DNA of 9,712 nucleotides from Balneolaceae bacterium (GTDB lineage Bacteria > Bacteroidota > Rhodothermia > Balneolales > Balneolaceae): the NCBI GenBank assembly GCA_007123985.1, contig SLGA01000218.1:1-9712 (forward strand), in the 5' to 3' direction. The notes below the pieces were generated by a model. That model had not been told where the DNA came from, did not search any database, and saw nothing but the letters and a program-made list of their open reading frames with translations. Positions 1 to 7,388 of the stretch are shown here, piece by piece. The position numbers and the translations under genes are program-made. How positions within the stretch are numbered: position 1 is the first letter of the stretch; each line of letters begins with the position of its first letter.

Positions 1-439
1 AAAAATTTCTGAAGTCTTTTTCAAACTCTTTAATGTTGTGAGATTCCCATGAATCCGGATTATTCCAGCGCCTGTGTAATTCACTCACCCTGATTGCAGC
101 AATTTTCAGAATCTCTGAAAATATCTTTTTGTACTCTTCTGTTTTGGTTCCGTCTGAAAGAACGGGTTGTTTTCCCGCAAGTTTATCCAGCGATTCGAAC
201 AGAATGTTTTCAAACTGTTTTAGTGATTCAGCCGTAAACTTCTCTTTGTTTTGTATTCTGGCCGCATTAGCGAAATCCCCGACAGCTTCCAACGGAGCGT
301 CAAGAATTTGCGGTTCATCTGCGTTCATCTGAATTAGCTGAAGCTGGCTGTTTACCACAGTAAAAACATTAATTACCGAATGCATTTCAAGCTGATCGAT
401 CTCTTTTTCGGTAATTTGCAGGCTGCTTGTGATTTCCAT
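1..439 (-). CDS. Unrecognised helical protein, N-terminal 146 residues (partial)
   Basis: An open frame runs without a stop from an ATG at 439 off the left edge of the window, so only the N-terminal 146 residues are visible. There is no signal peptide or membrane segment. The sequence is charged and almost entirely helix-forming. An early stretch (about residues 17-36, containing MHSVINVFTVVNSQLQLI) loosely resembles the dimerisation/phosphoacceptor helix of histidine kinases, with a His followed by an amphipathic helix. That resemblance is weak and I do not assign a kinase function. The rest, to about residue 146, looks like further amphipathic helices with a Trp-rich patch (RRWNNPDSWESH). 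The gene follows the rhodanese gene on the same strand, but a terminator-like hairpin separates them, so it probably has its own transcription start. No Shine-Dalgarno sequence precedes the ATG. Coding status is fairly secure; function is unknown. Confidence 0.7.
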   Translation of the reverse strand, partial: MEITSSLQITEKEIDQLEMHSVINVFTVVNSQLQLIQMNADEPQILDAPLEAVGDFANAARIQNKEKFTAESLKQFENILFESLDKLAGKQPVLSDGTKTEEYKKIFSEILKIAAIRVSELHRRWNNPDSWESHNIKEFEKDFRNF

Positions 440-464
440 TGTGTAGATTAATTAACTATGGGTA

Positions 465-490
465 CAAAAACTTTTCATATAGATGAAAAG
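465..490 (-). terminator. Intrinsic-type terminator after the rhodanese gene
   Basis: On the minus strand, five bases after the rhodanese stop codon, a perfect 8-bp inverted repeat (CTTTTCAT / ATGAAAAG, positions 471-478 and 483-490) with a 4-base loop is followed directly by five T residues (466-470). The layout is that of a rho-independent terminator, although the stem is A/T-rich and therefore weak. It would end the transcript carrying the peptidase-like and rhodanese genes and separate it from the gene at 1-439. Confidence 0.55.
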
Positions 491-495
491 GAGAA

Positions 496-1383
496 TTACT
501 GAACAGCTGCACCTTCGAAGTTGCCGTATTCTGCCCAGGATCCTTCATACGGACGAACCGAATCGTATCCCATCAGCCGAAGGGTAAAGTAGGCGTGAGA
601 CCCGCGTACATTTGTATGGCAGTGCGGAATCACTTCTTTATCAGGGGTGATTCCGAGTGAGCTGTAAATATCCTGAATCTCCTGAGCCGGTAAAAAGTAT
701 GGTGTTCCTTCTGGTTGAAGAACCCTGCTCCACTCAAGATTTACCGCGTTGGGTATGTGCCCGCCCCGCTCTGCACGAACATCGTTTCCGGTATATTCAT
801 CTTCCGATCGCGCATCAAAAATAATTTTATTCGGATCATTAGCCGCCTCCATTACATAGGTAATGTCGCAAGATTTTGCCTCTTGTACATCAAACCGGAA
901 CGTACCGGGCTCTGCTGAGTGGTGCATATTCTGAACAGAGTAACCTGCATTTAGCCATCCCTCGATGCCGCCGTTCACAAGAGAGGCATTTGAGAAACCG
1001 TAATAATCGAGAGCGTAAAACAGGCGCGCAGAAGCAAGAGAGTTTCCTGCATCGTAGATCACTACACGGCTGTTGTTATTCAGGCCTATCGACCTCATTT
1101 TTTCCTGAAAAATTTCCGGCCCAATCAAAAAGCTGGCCACCGGATGTTCCGGATCAGTTAATTCACTTACAGCGGGAAAATGAACCGAGCCGGGGATAAT
1201 GGAATCGGAAACTTCCGCTCTTGCATCAATCAGAATAATATCATCCGATGCAAGCATTGTGGATAAATCAGAAGCCTGAAGCAGTAGGTGTGAGTTGGGA
1301 TAATCCGTTAATGCCTCGGGTTCTGCCGGGGTACAGGCATAAAAATAAACGAAGAGAAGAGGGAGGAGTTTTAAAGCGCGCAT
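496..1383 (-). CDS. Two-domain rhodanese (thiosulfate/3-mercaptopyruvate sulfurtransferase-like) lipoprotein
   Basis: This 295-residue protein has two tandem rhodanese domains, about residues 30-150 and 165-292, the usual plan of TST/MST sulfurtransferases, which move a sulfane sulfur through a cysteine persulfide. The N-terminal domain is the inactive type: Asp111 stands in the active-loop position (VVIYDAG). The C-terminal domain carries the candidate active Cys255 in the loop CHTNVR, followed by GSHAYFTLRLMGY, and ends with the family-typical VRPYEGSWAEYGN. A signal sequence with Cys17 after FYA suggests a lipoprotein, although the lipobox is not canonical, so the enzyme probably acts in the periplasm or at the envelope. 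The loop is unusual: TST has CRKGVT and MST has CGSGVT, whereas here Asn replaces the Gly. The gene lies 96 bases after the peptidase-like lipoprotein gene on the same strand and may share its transcript. The family is clear; the sulfur donor is not. Confidence 0.9.
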   Translation of the reverse strand: MRALKLLPLLFVYFYACTPAEPEALTDYPNSHLLLQASDLSTMLASDDIILIDARAEVSDSIIPGSVHFPAVSELTDPEHPVASFLIGPEIFQEKMRSIGLNNNSRVVIYDAGNSLASARLFYALDYYGFSNASLVNGGIEGWLNAGYSVQNMHHSAEPGTFRFDVQEAKSCDITYVMEAANDPNKIIFDARSEDEYTGNDVRAERGGHIPNAVNLEWSRVLQPEGTPYFLPAQEIQDIYSSLGITPDKEVIPHCHTNVRGSHAYFTLRLMGYDSVRPYEGSWAEYGNFEGAAVQ

Positions 1384-1479
1384 TTTATATATCTGGTTTT
1401 GTAGTTATTTGTCCAAAAATACAAAATAGTATTCAGACTTTTTCCACTGGAGACGATTCTCCCTCAAACCATTTTTTCC

Positions 1480-2535
1480 TTAATCTATTTTGCAACCCCA
1501 GCCTGAGTGGATACCCGACGATGCACGGCGGCCGAATCGCGGCGGCCTGTACCAGGTTTCGACTCCTTGCGTAAATACAGTTGCGTCAAATTGCTCAAGC
1601 TCAGCACAATCAACGTTTTCACGGAAGATATTCGGGCGGGTTGTCTCCTCATCATTTCTGACGATTTCAGCCAGTTCGCTTAGGTATAGACTTACTTCAC
1701 TCATATCATAAACGGATAGAGCTACTTCCGTTTGAATATCTTTTGTTAGCCGATCGAATGATTGTTTTGCAATTACCCTTGCGATTTGATGCGGTGTTGT
1801 GCTTGGATCTTTTTGGAGGAGAAGTAATCCTTCCACATCCAGGTAGGATAGATGCAGATTTTGGGAAGAGGCCAGAAGGTAGTTCGTAAGCGGCAAAAGC
1901 TGCTCAGCAATCAGTGGAGTGCCATTACTGCAGGTTGACAGTGTGATCAGGCCAAATTTATCATCCTCATCATGCACGAATGCGTTGAGGCCCGATACCA
2001 GAGCAGAAGCATTCACATTTACATCTGAATGGCTGTTATGATAGCCCTCGCCACCGGAAACGGGAATTTCATGCCCGAAAAAGAAAAAATATGATTGTTC
2101 TCTATTGGCCGGTCTGCCGGCTGTAAGCTGATGATATATCTCACCCTCTTTTTGTAAAAACGGAACCGATGCCCCTTGATATCGATACTTTATCTGCTGC
2201 TGAAGAGTACCGTTTCTGAAATAGTAGATATCATTATTTCTCCGCGGGATAATACCCAGAAATGAACGTTTACGTTTTTGGTGAATGATAAAGATTTCGC
2301 CGGACTGTGCCTCTTCGGCAATTTCCAGCGCAGATGAAAGCGCTCTTTCGTTTGCCCGGACAGCTGCCCTGTTTGCATCATGATATAAATAGTCAGCATC
2401 GGCATGGATGTAAAAAATGGCAGAGTACTTCGTTGATTCATCCGGTTCGTGGCTATCCCTCTCCGCAACAATCGCAGTATGGCTGCATGCCTGAAGAGTC
2501 AAAATCAATACTGCATAAAAAGTGAGGGTTCTCAT
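1480..2535 (-). CDS. Lipoprotein with clostripain-like (peptidase C11, clan CD) domain
   Basis: This 351-residue protein starts with a short signal sequence and a good lipobox (LQAC, Cys17), so it is a predicted lipoprotein. The core resembles peptidase family C11: an early strand with FYIHADADYL (about 41-50), a hydrophobic strand ending in the candidate catalytic His155 (FFFGHEIP), and another strand ending in the candidate nucleophile Cys202 (GLITLSTCSNG). After the Cys comes a helix and NYLLASSQNLHLSYLDVEG, matching the C11 pattern in which the strand after the helix reads like YLVASEE. The rest (about 240-351) is a helical C-terminal part and a basic tail (RPPRFGRR). Clan CD enzymes usually cut after basic residues, but specificity here is unknown. 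The start codon lies directly behind the T-rich tail of a terminator, so expression probably depends on read-through from the gene at 2604-3047. No Shine-Dalgarno sequence. I am confident of the lipoprotein and moderately confident of the fold. Confidence 0.75.
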   Translation of the reverse strand: MRTLTFYAVLILTLQACSHTAIVAERDSHEPDESTKYSAIFYIHADADYLYHDANRAAVRANERALSSALEIAEEAQSGEIFIIHQKRKRSFLGIIPRRNNDIYYFRNGTLQQQIKYRYQGASVPFLQKEGEIYHQLTAGRPANREQSYFFFFGHEIPVSGGEGYHNSHSDVNVNASALVSGLNAFVHDEDDKFGLITLSTCSNGTPLIAEQLLPLTNYLLASSQNLHLSYLDVEGLLLLQKDPSTTPHQIARVIAKQSFDRLTKDIQTEVALSVYDMSEVSLYLSELAEIVRNDEETTRPNIFRENVDCAELEQFDATVFTQGVETWYRPPRFGRRASSGIHSGWGCKID

Positions 2536-2540
2536 ATCTC

Positions 2541-2576
2541 AAAAATAAGAAAAGCCCTCATACCGGGGAGGGCTTT
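2541..2576 (-). terminator. Intrinsic terminator between the anchored small protein and the peptidase-like gene
   Basis: A perfect 9-bp stem (AAAGCCCTC at 2551-2559 pairing with GAGGGCTTT at 2568-2576) encloses an 8-base loop. On the minus strand it is followed by the T-rich run TCTTATTTTT (2541-2550). It begins 27 bases after the stop of the gene at 2604-3047 and ends just 5 bases before the start codon of the next gene. It is the strongest terminator in the window and may act as a partial attenuator inside a two- or three-gene transcript. Confidence 0.8.
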
Positions 2577-2603
2577 GTAACAATGATTTTTTAAACGTCT
2601 GCA

Positions 2604-3047
2604 TCAGAGAAGCAGAAGAATAATAATAATTAGCAGCGCTGTGGTAAGGCTTATGGTAATATTTCGGCTGGCTTGCTCCATCGCCTGCTGTGAGTAGTCA
2701 GAAAAATCATCCAGATCTTCATCTACAACCTCATCAAACCCATCGATGCCATTTAATTCGTACTGGCGATTTTCAATTTCGTCTTTAAAAGCAATCAGTT
2801 TGTCACGATCGTCGTCACTTAAACTTGCCTCTGCTTCAATTTTATCGACAGCAGTGAGCATTCTGGAAAACGACTCGTTCAGTATAGCACGTTTCTCATC
2901 TGCATCATCAGAGGCTTTTACCTGCTGCACGGTTTCGTTGAAATGCTGCTTAAATGTTTCAGTAAGGGTTGATGATTGGCCCATTGCAAGCGAATGGGTG
3001 AAGAAAATCAGGATTGAAAAAAAGATAATCTGTTTAACGTTATTCAT
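2604..3047 (-). CDS. Small exported, acidic helical protein with C-terminal membrane anchor, function unknown
   Basis: I do not recognise this 147-residue protein. Residues 1-24 form a signal peptide with a likely cut near AMG/QSS. Residues 27-125 are highly charged and mostly helical, probably coiled coil in part (about 30-97), and become very acidic around 101-116 (FDEVVDEDLDDFSD). The last 18 residues (about 130-147) are a pure hydrophobic helix ending in LLIIIILLLL at the C terminus. The mature protein would therefore sit in the periplasm, held in the inner membrane by its tail. It is the first gene of a minus-strand group and is divergent from the cation ATPase, with 191 bases between the two start codons. 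A strong terminator follows it. The signal peptide, composition and codon pattern support a real gene. Confidence 0.8.
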   Translation of the reverse strand: MNNVKQIIFFSILIFFTHSLAMGQSSTLTETFKQHFNETVQQVKASDDADEKRAILNESFSRMLTAVDKIEAEASLSDDDRDKLIAFKDEIENRQYELNGIDGFDEVVDEDLDDFSDYSQQAMEQASRNITISLTTALLIIIILLLL

Positions 3048-3238
3048 AATTAATACGATTCATTAATGTTTCATTGACATCTAATAAGGCATAATATTCT
3101 GCAATTAAATGATTTAGCTGGTAAAAATCACCCGAAACTAAGCCGGCACAGAAATCATTTATAACTTGTATGCATTGTTTGTTAGATATTTAAGTGCCAA
3201 TTTGTTCCATCAACACAAACCCGCCTAAAATAGAATAC
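3048..3238. promoter_or_regulatory. Divergent intergenic region, presumed to hold promoters for both flanking genes
   Basis: This 191-base, A/T-rich gap lies between the divergent starts of the anchored small protein (minus) and the cation ATPase (plus), so both promoters should be here. I could not find a convincing Bacteroidota-type promoter (TTTG, then TAnnTTTG 19-21 bases later) on either strand. A TTGACA match at 3074-3079 has no -10 element at usable spacing. No clear operator palindrome was seen. The role is inferred from gene arrangement only. Confidence 0.4.
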
Positions 3239-5980
3239 ATGGTTCAGCAAGAAAATCAATCAGAGAAAAAAAACCCTAAACCCTGGTACAGCAAAACGAC
3301 CGGGGATGTACTAAGTGAACTAAACACTACGAAAGAGGGACTTTCAGATGCAGAGTACGAAAACCGTTTAAACCAATATGGCCTAAACAAGCTGCCGGAA
3401 GGCAAAACACAATCGCCAATTGTGCGCTTTTTGCTTCAATTTCATAATGTATTGATCTATGTGCTAATGGCAGCGGCTGTGGTTACTGCACTCCTGGACC
3501 ATTGGATTGATACATGGGTAATTATCGCCGTGATTTTGGTGAACGCTATTATTGGGTTTGTACAGGAGGGAAAAGCAGAAAAAGCCCTTGAAAGCATCAA
3601 AAATATGCTTTCACTGCATGCAACGGTTGTACGGAACGGACAGCGCAAAGATATTGACGCTGAAAAGCTCGTACCGGGCGACATTATTGTGCTTAATTCC
3701 GGAGATAAAGTACCCGCAGATGTCCGTCTAATCTCCACCAGAAACTTTCGTATAGAAGAGTCTGCACTTACAGGCGAATCTGTTGCTGTAGAAAAAAATA
3801 CCGATCCTGTTGATGAAAATTCTGTACCGGGCGATCAAATCTGCATGGCATTTTCAGGCACATCCGTAGTGTATGGCGTGGCTCAGGCGGTGGTTGTAGA
3901 AACGGGTAGTAGCACTGAGCTCGGCAAAATCAAACAGATGATGAGTGATGTAGAGAAGATTACCACACCACTTCTTCGGCAGATTGATGATTTTGGAAAA
4001 ATACTTTCGATGATCATTTTAGGTGTAACCGGCCTCTTTTTTGCAATCGGCTACTTTTTCAGAGACTACTCGCTCGATGAACTTTTTCTCGCGGTAATCA
4101 GTCTTGCTGTTGCGGCAATACCGGAAGGGCTGCCTGCCATCATGACCATAACACTTGCCGTTGGTGTACAGGCAATGGCCCGGCGAAATGCCATCATCAG
4201 AAAATTACCCTCCGTAGAAACACTTGGCTCTGTAGCCGTGATTTGTTCCGACAAAACCGGAACACTTACCCGAAACGAGATGACCGCCACCGCTGTAATT
4301 ACAGCAGACAGTGAGTACACTGTTGAGGGAGCAGGATATGCACCATCAGGAAAAATTAACAAAGATGATGAACCTGTTGAAGTCTCCGATGAACCTCTGC
4401 TTGAGCAAATTATAAAAACGGTAAAGCTTTGCAATGAAGCACAAATCAAAGAGCAGGATAGTGAATGGATTTTAAACGGAGACCCTACCGAAGGCGCGCT
4501 CAAAACACTTGCGCATAAAGCCGGTTTTGAAGATTACACTTCCGATCGCATTGATCATATTCCATTTGAATCAGATCATAAATATATGGCCACTTTAAAC
4601 AGAGGCGATGAAGTAAAATACATTCACGTAAAAGGAGCTCCGGAAATACTTCTCAGCCTCTGTAACAAACAGCGATCAACAAACGGTGATACCGAAATTG
4701 ACAAAGAGTATTGGGAAAAAGCGATGGAGAAGCAGGCTGAACAGGGACGCCGGCTGATTGCTGCTGCCATAAAAGAGACAGGAAACGATACGACATCGGT
4801 TGATCATGAAGACATACAAAGCGGATTAACATTTCTCGGAGTAATCGGAATCATCGATCCGCCGCGAGATGAGGCCATTGAATCGATACGAATTTGTAAA
4901 GAAGCCGGCATCAGGGTTAAGATGATTACGGGCGATCACCTCACCACAGCACGTGCCATTGGCAAAGAGATTGGCATTGGTGACGGTGAACATGCCATCA
5001 GCGGGGCAGAAATTGAAAACATGAGTGATGATGAACTCCGAAAGGCAGCTATCGAAAACGATGTATTCGCACGAACCAGCCCCGAACATAAACTGCGGCT
5101 TGTAAAAGCACTGCAGGCAGAAAACCTTATATGTGCCATGACGGGCGATGGGGTGAATGATGCACCCGCACTGAAGCGTGCAGATGTAGGTATTGCAATG
5201 GGAATAAAAGGAACAGAGGTAACAAAAGATGCTTCTGAAATGGTTCTGGCAGATGATAATTTTGCATCCATAGCCAATGCCGTTGAAGAGGGACGAACCA
5301 TTTACGACAACCTCCGAAAAGCCATTCTGTTTATTTTACCCACCAATGGAGCTGAGTCTCTGGTGATTATGGCAGCGGTAATTATGGGTATTGTTATGCC
5401 CATTACACCGGTGCAAATTTTATGGGTCAATATGGTAACAGCCGTAACACTTGCCCTGGCGCTCTCTTTTGAACCTACCGAACCGGGGGTGATGAAACGC
5501 CCGCCACGGAAAAGGGGAGCCCCCATTTTAAGTCTTTATTTTATGTGGAGAGTTATTTTTGTATCCATACTAATTGGCGGGCTCACTCTTACTCTCTATT
5601 ACTGGCTGAAAAACAACGGTTATGAACTTGAAACCGCTCGAACCATAGCTGTGAACACCCTTGTGGCGGGCCAGCTGTTCTATCTGTTTAATTGCCGAAA
5701 AATGCACGAACCCTCTATGGGAGCCGGGTTTTTTGGCAACAAATATGCCTTTTATGCAGCGTTTATACTAATTGGCCTGCAGCTCTTATTTACCTATGCG
5801 CCATTTATGCACAGCTGGTTTGGTACATATCCCATCAAACCGCAATACTGGATATACCCGCTGCTGAGTGGTGTTTTTGTCTTTTTTGTTGTTGAACTGG
5901 AGAAATTTTTCCTTGGAAAACGCCGCCTGAAACAGCTTAAAAAAGATTGGGATGATGCCAACAAAATTTCACAATCATAA
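3239..5980 (+). CDS. P2-type cation-transporting P-type ATPase (Ca2+/Na+ ATPase-like)
   Basis: This 913-residue protein is a complete P-type ATPase that uses ATP to pump cations across the inner membrane. It has the N-terminal cation-ATPase domain, the actuator motif TGES (179-182), the phosphorylated Asp338 in CSDKTGTLT, the nucleotide-binding KGAPE (465-469), TGD (564-566) and the hinge TGDGVND (635-641). Ten membrane helices are visible: two, two and six around the cytoplasmic domains. Ion-site residues resemble SERCA in M4 (Glu296 in PEGLP) and M5 (Asn703, Glu706), but in M6 the SERCA Asp800 position is Ala735 (NMVTAVT). This matches a bacterial subgroup that, as I recall, includes a Na+-ATPase (Mna) and Synechocystis PMA1, so the ion is uncertain. 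I prefer the ATG at 3239 to a GTG 45 bases upstream because the extra residues are unlike the family N terminus. gdhA follows after 16 bases. Confidence 0.93.
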   Translation: MVQQENQSEKKNPKPWYSKTTGDVLSELNTTKEGLSDAEYENRLNQYGLNKLPEGKTQSPIVRFLLQFHNVLIYVLMAAAVVTALLDHWIDTWVIIAVILVNAIIGFVQEGKAEKALESIKNMLSLHATVVRNGQRKDIDAEKLVPGDIIVLNSGDKVPADVRLISTRNFRIEESALTGESVAVEKNTDPVDENSVPGDQICMAFSGTSVVYGVAQAVVVETGSSTELGKIKQMMSDVEKITTPLLRQIDDFGKILSMIILGVTGLFFAIGYFFRDYSLDELFLAVISLAVAAIPEGLPAIMTITLAVGVQAMARRNAIIRKLPSVETLGSVAVICSDKTGTLTRNEMTATAVITADSEYTVEGAGYAPSGKINKDDEPVEVSDEPLLEQIIKTVKLCNEAQIKEQDSEWILNGDPTEGALKTLAHKAGFEDYTSDRIDHIPFESDHKYMATLNRGDEVKYIHVKGAPEILLSLCNKQRSTNGDTEIDKEYWEKAMEKQAEQGRRLIAAAIKETGNDTTSVDHEDIQSGLTFLGVIGIIDPPRDEAIESIRICKEAGIRVKMITGDHLTTARAIGKEIGIGDGEHAISGAEIENMSDDELRKAAIENDVFARTSPEHKLRLVKALQAENLICAMTGDGVNDAPALKRADVGIAMGIKGTEVTKDASEMVLADDNFASIANAVEEGRTIYDNLRKAILFILPTNGAESLVIMAAVIMGIVMPITPVQILWVNMVTAVTLALALSFEPTEPGVMKRPPRKRGAPILSLYFMWRVIFVSILIGGLTLTLYYWLKNNGYELETARTIAVNTLVAGQLFYLFNCRKMHEPSMGAGFFGNKYAFYAAFILIGLQLLFTYAPFMHSWFGTYPIKPQYWIYPLLSGVFVFFVVELEKFFLGKRRLKQLKKDWDDANKISQS

Positions 5981-5996
5981 AAACAAAGAAAATCCT

Positions 5997-7349
5997 ATGT
6001 CTGATTTGAAACTTTCAACCATTTCTCTCAAAGATATCTTACGCCTGGCAAAAGAGCGTGATCCCGATCAAACTGAATTTCATCAGGCCATCCATGAGGT
6101 GATGGAATCGGTTGTGCCATTCATCAAAGAACATAAAAACTATCAACAAGCAGGGCTGATAGAACGGCTTATTGAACCGGAAAGAGTAGTGATGTTCCGG
6201 GTACCCTGGGAAGACGATGACGGCAACTACCGGGTAAACCGTGGGTTCAGGGTGCAGTTTAACAGTGCGCTTGGGCCATACAAAGGCGGGCTTCGGTTTC
6301 ATCCATCCGTAAATCTGAGCATCATCAAGTTTCTGGCTTTTGAGCAGACGTTTAAGAACTCACTAACTGGTCTTCCGCTGGGCGGAGGAAAAGGCGGTTC
6401 GGATTTCAATCCCCGGGGAAAATCGGATGGGGAGATCATGAGGTTTTGCCAAAGTTTTATGAACGAACTGTTTCGCTATATCGCCAGTGATACCGATGTT
6501 CCTGCCGGGGATATTGGTGTAGGTGAACGGGAAGTAGGTTATCTGTTCGGGCAGTATAAACGACTTACGGCAGAGTTTACCGGGGTTCTTACAGGCAAAG
6601 GACTCGCTTATGGCGGCAGCAAGGTTCGCCTGCAGGCTACCGGCTTTGGCCTGCTCTACTTCGTAAAAGAGATGCTTGAGCAGCATGATGAGTCCATCGA
6701 TGGGAAGAAAGTTATAATTTCGGGTTCAGGTAATGTGGCTCAGTTTGCAGCTCAAAAAGCGATTGATATGGGTGCAAAGGTTATCTCCATGTCCGACTCG
6801 GATGGCTACATTCTTGATAAAGATGGTATCGACCGGGAGAAGCTCGATTTTATTAAAACGCTCAAAAATGAAAAACGAGGGCGTATCAAAGAGTATGCAG
6901 ATGAATATAGCTGCGAATTCAGCGAGGGAAAACCCTGGAACCAGCCATGTGATATTGCCCTGCCGTGCGCTACCCAAAATGAAATTGAAGAGGAGGATGC
7001 AAAGAAACTTGCTGAAAATGGGGTAATTTGTGTAGCCGAAGGTGCAAATATGCCCTGTACCGATGCTGCTGTGAAAGTTTTTCATGAAGCGGATGTTCTC
7101 TACGCCCCCGGGAAAGCATCCAATGCCGGCGGAGTAGCCGTTTCAGGCCTTGAAATGTCTCAAAACTCTAAACGGCTATCATGGAGTTTTGAGGATGTGG
7201 ATGAACGCCTGGTGGATATCATGCAAACCATTCACGAAAAATGTGCCGAACATGGTGAGGAGAAAGAGGGAATTAACTATGTGAAAGGAGCCAATATTGC
7301 AGGGTTCATTAAAGTAGCTGATGCCATGATGGCCCAGGGGCATGTGTGA
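5997..7349 (+). CDS. gdhA: NADP-type glutamate dehydrogenase
   Basis: This 450-residue cytoplasmic enzyme interconverts 2-oxoglutarate plus ammonium and glutamate, normally in the glutamate-forming direction with NADPH. Its length fits the hexameric GdhA family (about 447-450). Visible landmarks are the substrate-binding Lys96 (GPYKGGLRFHP), the catalytic Lys132 (LPLGGGKGGSDF), the catalytic Asp172 (DVPAGDIGVG), the nucleotide-binding GSGNVA (243-248), and SDSDG (266-270), the post-strand segment typical of NADP-specific members. NAGGV lies at 376-380 near the C-terminal part of the active site. I chose the ATG at 5997. A longer frame opening at 5952 would overlap the ATPase and add an unrelated Lys/Asn-rich leader. 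Only 16 bases separate it from the ATPase stop, which suggests one transcript. No Shine-Dalgarno sequence is seen; the leader is A-rich. No clear terminator follows before the convergent small ORF. Confidence 0.96.
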   Translation: MSDLKLSTISLKDILRLAKERDPDQTEFHQAIHEVMESVVPFIKEHKNYQQAGLIERLIEPERVVMFRVPWEDDDGNYRVNRGFRVQFNSALGPYKGGLRFHPSVNLSIIKFLAFEQTFKNSLTGLPLGGGKGGSDFNPRGKSDGEIMRFCQSFMNELFRYIASDTDVPAGDIGVGEREVGYLFGQYKRLTAEFTGVLTGKGLAYGGSKVRLQATGFGLLYFVKEMLEQHDESIDGKKVIISGSGNVAQFAAQKAIDMGAKVISMSDSDGYILDKDGIDREKLDFIKTLKNEKRGRIKEYADEYSCEFSEGKPWNQPCDIALPCATQNEIEEEDAKKLAENGVICVAEGANMPCTDAAVKVFHEADVLYAPGKASNAGGVAVSGLEMSQNSKRLSWSFEDVDERLVDIMQTIHEKCAEHGEEKEGINYVKGANIAGFIKVADAMMAQGHV

Positions 7350-7388
7350 TACAAACAGACTGAAAAATATATACCGTTCCGATTAAAC

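Noticed and set aside
1414..1421. TATTTTTG on the minus strand upstream of the rhodanese gene, matching the Bacteroidota -7 element TAnnTTTG
   Set aside because: No TTTG/TTG element lies 19-21 bases upstream, and A/T-rich DNA gives such 8-mers by chance.
1449..1462. Small hairpin (GGAGA, CGAT loop, TCTCC) between the peptidase-like and rhodanese genes
   Set aside because: The stem is only 5 bp and no T-run follows on the minus strand, so it is not a supported terminator.
876..1574. Plus-strand frames of about 107 residues across the rhodanese and peptidase-like genes
   Set aside because: Their composition is unlike real proteins of this genome and they lie opposite clearly coding frames.
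3074..3095. Sigma-70-like promoter: TTGACA at 3074 with CATAAT at 3090
   Set aside because: The spacer is only 10 bases, far from the usual 16-18, and this consensus is not the main one in the suspected phylum.
3194..3238. GTG start 45 bases upstream for the cation ATPase
   Set aside because: The extra 15 residues do not look like a P2-ATPase N terminus, and the ATG at 3239 gives a normal one.
4066..4503. Antisense frame of 145 residues inside the cation ATPase gene
   Set aside because: It is a low-complexity Ser/Ala-rich shadow of a strongly conserved gene, with no start context or domain.
5952..5996. Upstream ATG for gdhA overlapping the ATPase end
   Set aside because: It would add a Lys/Asn-rich leader absent from the GdhA family; the ATG at 5997 gives the standard length.
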